64,000 bases of DNA, from NCBI GenBank assembly GCA_019188255.1, contig JAETXT010000002.1, positions 806,001-870,000 of the forward strand. The letters run 5' to 3'. The stretch is from Verticillium longisporum (lineage: Eukaryota; Ascomycota; Sordariomycetes; Glomerellales; Plectosphaerellaceae). The position numbers and the translations under genes are program-made. Under the pieces are notes generated by a model. The model was given only the letters and a program-made list of their open reading frames with translations. It was not told the origin of the DNA and ran no database searches. Shown one piece after another: positions 43,839 through 53,632 of this stretch (positions are counted from its first letter, which is position 1; every line of letters starts with the position of its first letter).

Positions 43839-46800
43839 TATATATTTCCTAATAAATAAATCGTTCTAATATAGAATTAGGGGGAATAGCTTAAAAGCTA
43901 AAATAATAATTATAATAGAATAGCTCTTTACTTAGTATTAGATTAATAATACTTCTATTTAATATAATATTATCTTTAATATAAATATAATATCGGTTTC
44001 TATAATAGGAGCTTTATAAATAAAAGCCTTAATAGCTTTAATATTAAACTTAATAATTAATAAATAAAGAATAAAGGCTAGAATAAGATTTAAAATAGGA
44101 AACTCTATATCTATAATAAAGGAGATTATTATTCTAATATTAATTAAGAGAATTATATTCTATATCGTCCTAATAAATACTTTATTCTTACTTTATATTA
44201 AAGATATAAACGATCTCGGAATCTATTTAGATAATATATATAATAAGCTAGTAAAGTATATTAAAGAGATCTAGGAGTATATACCTATCTTCTATAAATA
44301 GGGCTATTTATAGTTCTTTCTAGATATAAAGATCTATATGAGCTCTAAGATTATATATATAATAGGGATAGAGAGTAATAGAATAGTATTTCTAATAGAA
44401 ATAGAGCTTTAATATATTTATAAATAGTTTAATTATTTATCTATAGAGAAGCTATAAAACCTATTCTAGAGAATAGACTATAATATAAATCGGGATATTC
44501 TAGCGCTAATAAACTATTTCTATTATTATCATTAAATTAAAGGGAAATCTCTATAATACTTTAAATTTACTTTAAAATTAGATATCGATTTTAATTATAA
44601 GATTTTAATCGATATTATATAATTAAATAGAAAGCTTATTCTTTATATAATCGATATAAATATAGGATTCTAATCTATAACTTTTATTCTTAATTTTATA
44701 GCTTATATAATATAAGAAGCCCTTAAGAGGTATTAATTAAATATATATCTTAGGCCTCTAGATATTATAACTATTAATATTAGAATGAACTTTACTTCTA
44801 TAGAGTTTAGAATAGAAGTACGCCTCCTAAGTATAACCTACTATTAGATCTCTATAGAGGCCTATTAGTTAATTAATAAAGTTAAGAGCTATTATAAGCT
44901 AATATATAGAATATATAAAATCTTAAAGGTAGAATCTTATAATACGAGCTTAGAATTACTACTTTAAGGAGCTATAAAGGTAGTAAACGATATTATCAAG
45001 CTTAATAGATTAATACCTATATTACTTATATTTAGGGCGATACCTAGGATTACTATTAACTTAGTACTTATTACGACCTAAGTATAATATATTAAAGTAA
45101 TTAATAAAGCGATAATAGAGCTTTAGTAAATAATTACTAAATAGAAGGTTAATAATACTCTTAATACCTATAATAGATTAGATATTAAATAATTATTACT
45201 AAGATCGCTAGAACTAGGAAGTAACGTTCTTATATTCTAAGAATAGGAGAAATAGATTAATCCTTATAAAGTTATATCGGTTTCTAATATAGTAATTATA
45301 GTTAATATAGTTAATAGCCTAATAGAGCTTAGAGGAATATATATTAAGCTATATAATAGATCGCTAGATTAGGAGACTAGGGAGATAATAATAATCTAAA
45401 TTCTAAAGACCTTAGAACTATTTAAATATTTAGAGCTAATTCTATTACGATAATATAAAAGACCTAAGAAGTTAATAAATACTACGAATCTATTATAAGC
45501 GGCCTTTATAGATTATAAGAATAATATAATTAAGACTTTATAAATTAAATATTAATTTATTATTAAAAGGGAGTAATAGAATTATAATTTAGCTATTAAA
45601 TTATATAATAAAAGTAGAATAATAACCCCTAAGAAGCTATTTAAATAGTCCGATTAGGAGGAAATCGGTTTACTCCTAGTAGCTAGAATAATCGTACTAA
45701 TTAGGAGATCCGTATTTCCTAATACTAAGATCTTTAGATATTAGCTTATAAGAGAGGTAAAAGGCCTCCTTTAAGCCCTATATAAGAAATTAAGATTAAT
45801 AGTTTAAGGATATAATAATTAAGAGAAGATAACCCTATTAATATAATCGCCTATAATTATATACTATAATTAATAACTAATCCTAGTAATTACTTTAATA
45901 TTATAGTAATATAGCTATTAATTAATACTCTATAATATTAATTAAGCCTATACCTAGAGCGCTATAGATCTATTATATAACGTTCTCCTATATATTCCTA
46001 AAGAGCTATAATATAGATACTTTAATAGAATCGTCTTCTATATTATAAAGCCGCTTTATAGTATTATAGAATTAGGTCTCTATTAATTTATAACTTATTA
46101 ATGCTATTATAGAGAGCACCTAAACGCTATTCTAATAGGCTACGATCTATATATACTTCTAACTAGAGCTAGAGAGAGCTTTAGATTAATCGGAATATAG
46201 ATTAACGATACCCTTAACCCTAGAGAGCCTATATTTATATAAAAGGAATAAATAGAGCTCGAAAGCGCTAGCTTCTAAGTAAAGCCTACTTCTATCTTTA
46301 ATATAGGATCTAATAGTATCTTTAATAACTATATTATTAAAATTAGAATTAAAGATCTTATAATTTAATAGAAAGGCTAAAGTAATTACTTAGAGCTAGT
46401 AACCCTAGGGATAATAAGCTTAGAATAGGAATATATTATTTAGAGAGCTTATAATATTTATATTACTTTAACCTATTAACTAGAAGTAGCCTTCGATTTC
46501 TCTATTATAGTTTAAGCTAAAAACCTATAAAAAGAAGACTTTAAATAGTTTAATAAATATATATAATAATAGATTACTAATATAGGCTATAGCTTAAATT
46601 ATATATACTTAGATCTCTTAATAGCCTAGCTTTATATATTTATTAATAGCTCCTTTATTAATAATAAAGACCTTAATTTATAAATCGGATTTATTATCCT
46701 CCTAGATAATAAATATTCTAGCGATTAGGAGAATGCCTTTATAATATATAGTAATATCCTCTATTAGTAATCTATTAAATATAAATAGATTATATATTTA

Positions 46801-46918
46801 GTTCTAGCTAATAAGATTATAATAAAGCTATAAAGAATATAAAGTTAATGAAATTTATTAGATTATTAGAAATAATAACCTTATAGATTTAATAATTAAA
46901 GGAGTATTAAATTAAGTA

Positions 46919-46964
46919 ACGTAATCCACAAGCGAGTGGTTCACCCATGCGAGTGGTTCACTTC
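46919..46964. repeat. terminal inverted repeat, copy B (left)
   Basis: Identical to the reverse complement of the right end of copy A, including the doubled GCGAGTGGTTCAC unit. Confidence 0.9.
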
Positions 46965-47025
46965 ACCCCGACCCGACAAACATTCCGAGGAAAACCTCAA
47001 CCCAAACGCCGTAAATCAATTAAAA

Positions 47026-48680
47026 TCACTCCTCCTCGTCTTTTGCAGACGATGAGATAGCTACCTGACAAGTTCTCGCGTTGTGGCCGGTCTTCCCGCA
47101 TACGCTACAGCATCGTTTCTTCGGCTGGGACCACGACGCGGGACCCGGGTTCTGCAGCGTTTCCTCTTTTATCTGGATATCTACTTCCTTCTGAGCAATC
47201 TTGTCCTGTCCCTCGCCTACAGCCATGCTTCCTCCTTCCCGGAGACGTAGCTTTTTGGCCCTCCGGCGTCGGCTTAGTGTAGCATTTTCCTCTCGAAGGA
47301 TCATAACCTCTGACTTCAAAAGAGCGATCTGGTGCATAACACCCCGCGTCCCCTTCGCAAGATAGTCAACAGCATCTAAAATTGACGTTGGGGAGCTTCC
47401 CTGGTGGCGTGAGATTCGCCCTTTGATGAAGTCAGTCTGGGAACCTGCCTCGAGCAGGTTAGTGGGCGTCTTAGAGACCCAAGAATCACGCTCCCCGTGG
47501 GACGTCCCCGGAGGCGTCGTCGTCCTCAACCTCACATCCAGCTTTGACAGGACTGTTTCCGGGTTATGGGGGACAAGCCCCGCTCCTCGAAAGCCTCCCT
47601 GGATGTTTTTTCTGTCATTGCTTGCTGAAATGCAGCCGAAAACGCCGGGAAGAAGTCCTCTTTGCTGATGTGCGTTGTACCCGCCCTCATCCTATCCTCG
47701 ATTTGCCGACCGTATGCTTTCTTTAGTGGGCCAAAACACCCAACATCGAGAGGCTGGAGTAGATGTGACGAATGAGGAGGCATACAGAGTGTGATGATGT
47801 TGTTCTCCTTGCAGTAGAGTTCGAAGTCGACCGAGTGGTGACTTTCGTGGCCATCCAGGATCAGTAGGCGATAACCGCCCGAAGTACGGGACTTTGTATG
47901 CCTGTCAAAATGCCGAATCCATTCCAGACCAATATCATTCGTCGTCCAGCCGTTTGGAGATGTTGCGATTCTCCAGTCGCGAGAAATCGCGTCGTCCTGG
48001 TACCAGCTCGAGAGGTGGTACTTGCCCGAAACCACGATGAACGGCGGGACGGAGAAACCCAACGCGCCAACGCCCTGGATCACCGTAACCCATTCCCGGT
48101 TGCCTGGCTGCCTCATCTTCACATTGGACCGTCTTTCCGAACTGGTCACGACCATTCCGTTGGCGATAACGCCCATCTGGAAGCCGGTCTCGTCAAAGTT
48201 GTACATGTCAGCCTCTTGGATGCCGTACTTGGCGATCATGTTATGCACGAGGCGGAACCACGCGTTTATCGCGTCCGGATCTTCGCATTGGGCCCTCTTG
48301 TAGTCGTACTTGCGAAAGAAACGCGTCCGGAGCTCTGGTTGCCGTTTGACGAAGTTTGCGGCCCAGTTCTTCCCGACGCGTGGCGCGTCACGGTCGGCAA
48401 GCAGGCGATTCGCCATATCTCCGACCTCACCCAACCGGGGAGGGTAAGATCGCGCATCTAGGTCAAGGATATATTCGACAATAGTTTTCTCTTCTAGTAC
48501 TGTTAATTTGGCAGAATTGGGCGGGCTTTCGCGTCGGGAGGGTTTGCCCTTCTGGCGTCGGAGGAGCGTCGTTAAGGGGACGGTGTAGATCCTCGCAGCA
48601 CTCCGGGCGCTTAGGTTCGGGTCATTGTCCATAGCTTGGATAGCAAGGAATAATTGACCTTCTTTTGAAAGAGTCTCCAT
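47026..48680 (-). CDS. Fot1/pogo-type transposase, copy B (same frameshift)
   Basis: Mirror image of the copy A transposase: 382-aa first frame from ATG 48680, then a 169-codon frame to 47026. Domain content, catalytic residues and the five-base homopolymer (G on the plus strand, about 47,570) are the same as in copy A. Neither copy encodes a continuous transposase as written. Confidence 0.88.
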
Positions 48681-48732
48681 CGCGGGCGGAGGTGGAATCT
48701 GTAGAATTCAGGTGTAGGTCGTGGGCCCGGGC

Positions 48733-48778
48733 GAAGTGAACCACTCGCTTGGGTGAACCACTCGCTTGTGGATTACGT
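48733..48778. repeat. terminal inverted repeat, copy B (right)
   Basis: Reverse complement of the left end of copy A; ends GGATTACGT followed by TA. Confidence 0.9.
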
Positions 48779-49159
48779 TATATTTATAATAAAGGAGATA
48801 ATAGGACCCTTAATAATAGCTTTAATAATAGCTAGTAAATCTATTAATAAAGGAGGTATTAGAGAGGCTTTATTTAATAATAAAATAATATATTAATAAT
48901 ATCTAGAGGGCTTAAAATAGGTATATTTAATATTATTATTATATTTAAGAATATTAATAATTTAATAGATAGATAGGGTAATTATAGAGCTTTAAGGGGC
49001 TATTAACTAGCTATACTAGTCTATTAGCTAGTTATAGCTAGTCTTTAGCTCGGAATTTATCGAGAGACTTAAGTATATAAGAGAAAAGTAGAGGTATATA
49101 GTTACTATAGCTAATTTTAGTAGTAGAGCTATATTTATAGCTTTTCCCCTATCTATTAT
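48779..49159 (-). repeat. inverted copy of repeat X, first part
   Basis: Reading the minus strand from 49,159 to 48,779 reproduces 30,040-30,305 followed directly by 36,756-36,873, that is, repeat X without the copia insertion. This copy gives the empty copia target site (AATAT once). RIP-decayed. Confidence 0.75.
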
Positions 49160-49186
49160 CCCTTTAACGCTGAAATTTAGCCTTAG
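49160..49186. repeat. left terminal inverted repeat of piggyBac-type element
   Basis: 27 bp beginning CCCTTTAACGCTGAAATTT, inverse of 51179-51205 with four transition differences. The CCC/GGG ends are typical of piggyBac elements. Confidence 0.75.
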
Positions 49187-51178
49187 TACCTTAGGAAGCT
49201 ACTACCTTCCTAATTAGGACTAGTATTAAAAATCCATAGCTACCTGCCTATAGCCCTAGATACCTGCCTGCCTCGCAGCCCTCTATAAATACTACTACGT
49301 TAGCGATATCTAGACCCCTAAACCGCTAAAAAACTATTAAAAAGTACTATTTTTATTCATTTTTAAGCCTTATAATAGAGCTAAGTACTATAGAGCTCGG
49401 AGATATAGGTATAAGGCGTCCTAACGCCTTACCGATACCTCTAGCGGTTACTAAGTTCGAGCCTATATAAATACTACGTTTTTAACGTTATTTCCCTAAG
49501 TACTTACCCTAGACCCTTCTAGAGCTATTCGAGTTATTTATACTACCTTACCTAGTATCCCTCTAAGTAGAATTCGTAAATATCTCCCCTATAGGCGACT
49601 TATAGCTTTAGAGAGATTAATACTTAACTATATTAGTAGAATTATACCTATTCTTTAGTATCCTTCTCTTTATAAAAGTAACGAAGCTACCCTCTGTCTA
49701 TACCTATTAAGTAATTACCGATTACGACTCTAAGTATTACTTTATATAATAGATATCTCGCGACCGCTTTAAGGCCCTATATCGACGTTTCCGTATATAG
49801 GACCTAATAACCTTAGATAGGGCTTCTAATAGAGCCGTTTTTAAACGCTTATAGGGCTAGTTAGTATATATATAGGCTACGTCCCTCGCTTATTAATATC
49901 CCTCTTAGACTCTAATAATTAATAAAAGAATAGTAGGATTTATAGGTAAATATAAAGGTATTATAATTATCCCCTTAAAATTAACGCTTATAGGCTTTAA
50001 GATCTAGGGCCTTATTAATTACGGTTTCCTCCTAGCTTTCTACTACTATTAATATAATAAAGGACCTATTCTATTACTTCCTTTAATAAATAATTTAAAT
50101 AAGACTTAATAGGTTATTTCTAACCTTCTATTATATTTATTATAAGATTAATAGCGCCCTAGATATTACGTAATTCTCGATAACCTCTTTATAAGCCCTG
50201 CCCTCCTTTAGCGACTCCGAGACCTAGGATTTGCAGCTATAGGTACCTACTATATTAATATAAGGGTTATACGATGCCTCCTTAATGAGCGCTCCTCTAA
50301 TAGAGGCGATAAGGTGCCCTAGGGCATTCTCTTAATAGCTATAGCTATTAATAGCCGAATTCAGTAATTTCTATAGAAGGACCTTATATATACGCTTTTC
50401 TAGAGTACCCTTTATAGCGGTCGTAAGCCCTTAATTATAATAAATCGGCGATTATTAAAGAGGTTAGCTATCTATATAAAGACTATAAGAGAGCCTTTTT
50501 ATAGGATTAATAGTATATTTAATAATAACTCGGCCGATAAATTCGAATATTAGAAAGAGCTCCTATACTTTAAATTCGCTATTTAATATAATAAAAAGAA
50601 AGTAGGCCTCGATATATATAATTAATTTAGGTCTAATAGCGAGTAGGATCGCTATATATACTAAGGGGGGTAATAGGCCCTAATATATTACTTTTCTTCT
50701 AGGAATAGTTATAATATATATATTTATTCTATAATAAGAGCTTCTAGGGCCTATTTCCTATTAAAAAGCCTCTTTATAGAGTAAATGGACTTATTTACTT
50801 TATTCCTTAATATTCGAGAAGTATAATAAAGCTAGTAAAATGCATAAACGAGTAGGGCGTTTAATATTTAAGCTCTAAGTATCGACTATACCTCTACAAT
50901 AGTATAAATAAGTAGGGAAATACTTATAGAGGCGCTATTATATTTACTCTAGCTATATAATAGGCTCGTTAAAAAGATAGGCCTTAGGCGAGATTTTAAG
51001 TAATTTAAGGGCTCCTAAAATATAATATATATACGAGACTTATAATATGCCTCTATATAATATGAGTTATTACTAGGATCGGTACTATACCTAATTTTAT
51101 ATATACTGCTGATCTAGTGCTATGCTTTTGATTAGCTACTGATATTTTCTGCTGCTCTACTGTCGATCCTCTGATATA

Positions 51179-51205
51179 CTGAGGCCAAATTTCAGCATCA
51201 AAGGG
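51179..51205. repeat. right terminal inverted repeat of piggyBac-type element
   Basis: Ends CAGCATCAAAGGG; partner of 49160-49186. Less RIP-mutated than the left repeat. Confidence 0.75.
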
Positions 51206-51272
51206 ATAGCTTTCCCCTTATTAGGTAGAGCAAATAACTAACAAGGGCCGAGTAAATAACCGTCCTCGATGA
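51206..51272 (-). repeat. inverted copy of repeat X, remaining part and island edge
   Basis: The minus strand matches about 29,970-30,040 (GAGGACGG-TATTT-CTCGGCCCTT). Similarity fades at about 51,272, after which the sequence looks single-copy. Confidence 0.55.
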
Positions 51273-51667
51273 GACGAGACCAGGCAGAGATTCCATACTA
51301 AGCTGAAGCTTCTCTTCTCTCCTAGGTCGGATCCTTCCAAGCGAGGGAATCCCCGCCGGCCCCCCTTAGTATAGACCGATGATCCTATCTAGAAGCTCTC
51401 GAACCTTAGGTGGTCTGATGTATCTCATCTTTGGCCTTGTGATGCGCGGGAAGTTAGGAGCCGAGAAGGTGGACCATCACGGACCAGGGGATCTGGGGCA
51501 GAAGGGTCCTTGGCTTGTTAAATGCATCGACAATCCCCATAGCGCCGCCCACACTCGCAAAGCCTCTTTCCAGGTCTCCTTGCTGTCCAACGTCGTCGTC
51601 CCCTGATCTACAGTCTTTCTTCCTCCGTGCTTTCTTGCATGCATCCGCATGTTCCGAGCATATAGTC
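51273..51667. other. intergenic between island and receptor-like gene
   Basis: About 395 bp of normal composition upstream of the rhodopsin-domain gene, presumably its promoter. No remnant of the phosphorylase gene is recognisable here. Confidence 0.5.
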
Positions 51668-53110
51668 ATGGAGGATGATAGACGCACACGCCTTCTCGCG
51701 GCGTGCTGGTCTTTGGCCGCCGCCGCCGTCATCCTGCTCTCTCTCCGCCTGTACTGCAAGGTGTGGCGAGGAAGAGGTCTCTGGTGGGATGACCATCTCT
51801 TGATTGCTTCTTCGGTATGTTGCGTCATTCACTTCCCTGCCGAGGACCTTGAACGAACGGTTGTCCTGTGCTGTTGAAAGTCTTGAAATACTCATGCGTG
51901 GCACCACGGCAGATTTCCCTCTCTATATCTTGCTCTGTGCTTTCGTACATCTGTTCGATCGGTTTTGGTACGAGGCGCGCAACAATTAGCCATGAGAATC
52001 TCAAAATCATCAGTCTCAGCACCATCATGGTGGCGGCGTTTGGAATCATGGCCACGACGTTAAGCAAGACGTCCTTCGCCATTACGCTTTATCGCATTTC
52101 GACCAACCAATGGATGAAATATCTTCTCATCTTCATCATCGTGACGATCAATGTCTCCTTGAATCTTGTTTGGATCTTTGGGCTGGTCAAGTGCACGCCT
52201 TTCGCCAAAGTCATCGACGGCAGCCACCCGGGAAAGTGCTGGGACAGGCAGAAACTCCTCAAATTCCAGCTCTCAGCTGCATGTGAGTTGCAAGACGATA
52301 CATTGAATCAGCTCGACCGGCCAGTCATACTGATACCGGCACAGACTACTCTGCTATCCTCGATTTCATGCTCGCCCTGCTTCCGTGGCAGATCATCATG
52401 GGCATGTCCATGCGACGACGTGAGAGACTCGGTGTCGCAGTGGCCATGAGCCTTGGTGCCATGTGAGATTGCCGCCCATGTTCCGTTGCCGTTCATCATT
52501 GCTAACTCCATTGGGGTAGTGCTGGAATCACAGCGATCGTCAAGGCGGTGCTCGTCGTCAACATGACCAGCACCGACTTCACTTATGACCGTGTTGACCT
52601 GACCATCTGGACCTTGGTGGAACCCGCTGCCTCCATCATGGCCGTGTCCATCCCCGTGCTGTTAGTCAACGCCCCAGCCTGCCCCTTCGCACCACATGAC
52701 ACCATCGTGCTGACTCGCTCAACAATAGGAGGATGCTGTACCACGAGCTCAAGACGAGCCACGCCAGGTCCAAATACAACCGGAGCAACCCCTACGCCGG
52801 GCAGACGGGCGCCGGCGCCACGTCTTCCGACGCCAAGCGCGCGACGCGGCAGCCGCACAGCAAGTACGGCCAGAAGTCGGTCGTCATCATGTCGAACATT
52901 GCCTGGGAGGAGTCGCAGGAGGCGCTCCGGGACCCCGAGGCCAGCGCCCGCTCGCCGAACCTCAGCGGCGTGCTCAAGACGGAGGAGGTGAGGGTCGAGC
53001 ACGAGAGGTTGAGCACCGTTGGCGACGAGGACTCCATAGAGCTAAAGCCATATGGCGTCAGCGCGACGGCGATGAAGGATGAGGGTGGCGGCAACCGTCG
53101 CGCATCGTAG
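51668..53110 (+). CDS. rhodopsin-domain (Pth11-like) seven-helix membrane protein
   Basis: Five exons: 51668-51814, 51913-52282, 52345-52462, 52520-52660 and 52729-53110, giving 385 aa. Seven hydrophobic segments are spread over the first about 265 residues, with fungal rhodopsin-domain landmarks: SLRLYCKVWRGRGLWWDDHLL after helix 1, LSKTSFAITLYRIS in the middle, LDFMLALLPWQII, and MSLGAIAGITAIVKA before the last helices. A long hydrophilic, probably cytosolic tail follows. No N-terminal CFEM cysteines, so it belongs to the non-CFEM group. Members are receptor-like proteins, a few (Pth11) involved in surface sensing by plant pathogens; most have no known ligand. It is the first gene right of the transposon island. 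Confidence 0.85.
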
Positions 53111-53632
53111 GGCGTATAATCTGGTACTATCTTCTTCGTTCAGACACCTGCCACGTCCTGGTCTCAAGGCGTCCAGTGGTGTAGTTCTAACTTTCCAGAT
53201 GGAGCAAAGAAGGGCGCTCTTTTGCCACACTTACTCTTGGCAGCCCTAGCCGGCGTTCGGGATACAGTCTTGAAGGTTATGATCAAGGTATTGAGGGATA
53301 GGCTGGGTCCGTCATGAGCTGGGCACTGCATTAGGACCGTTCATGGATTGATAGAAGCTGACCTTGTCAACACATGAAATGCCATCACTCTCACGATTCT
53401 ACTGGTGATATACTAGATACTTCTTTATGAAGTGTGTCACTGTTCATGTTCCATCTGCTATGGGGCCGCAACGCCCGCGTAAGTGATAATCGTGTCTACT
53501 CGTGTCATGTCCCACCACACCCCAGGCACGACTGCTGCTACACTCTACTCCGCATGAAACCAGTATGCATCGACTCCTTTTCATCCCGGTGATGTGATGC
53601 TACCCAGCCGTTAACTCTCATCGATACAAAAT
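53111..53632. other. intergenic, convergent 3' ends
   Basis: About 520 bp between the stops of the receptor-like gene and MED13. 3' UTRs expected; nothing else seen. Confidence 0.55.

Larger units (their letters stand above)
39656..46918 (+). mobile_element. RIP-destroyed relic of the same copia family
   Basis: Aligns by eye with the intact element from LTR start through most of pol in the same orientation, with nearly all differences being C to T or G to A, many creating stops. It is interrupted by a Fot1-type transposon at 41,979-43,838. Relative to the intact copy it lacks about 190 bp in the RNase H region (equivalent of about 35,608-35,795). It ends at the equivalent of about 35,890, so the end of pol, the spacer and the 3' LTR are missing. 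Coding capacity is nil. Confidence 0.9.
46919..48778 (-). mobile_element. Fot1/pogo-type DNA transposon, copy B, inverted (1,860 bp)
   Basis: Same length as copy A and, as far as I can read, identical, in the opposite orientation. TA lies on both sides (46917-46918, 48779-48780). The left flank is copia relic and the right flank is inverted repeat X, so the two flanks do not derive from one continuous target. No RIP mutations. Confidence 0.95.
49160..51205 (+). mobile_element. RIP-degraded piggyBac-type transposon (about 2,046 bp)
   Basis: 27 bp terminal inverted repeats (49160-49186 and 51179-51205) start CCCTTT and differ only by four transitions. Between them, a plus-strand frame around 49,690-50,050 reads, through RIP stops, ISRDRFKALYRRFRI and later RIVGFIGKYKG, then GFKI-stop-GLINYGFLLAFYYY. 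This is the order of the piggyBac DDE_Tnp_1_7 core (MSRxRF, IDExxVxFxGR, GFKxWxLxxxGY). The Asp of the IDE block is now Asn and the Trp of GFKIW is a stop, both as RIP would cause. The usual TTAA duplication is not clean: TTAT on the left, ATAG on the right. Confidence 0.72.

Noticed and set aside
51379..51606. 75-codon frame upstream of the receptor-like gene
   Set aside because: No motif and it overlaps the expected promoter and leader.
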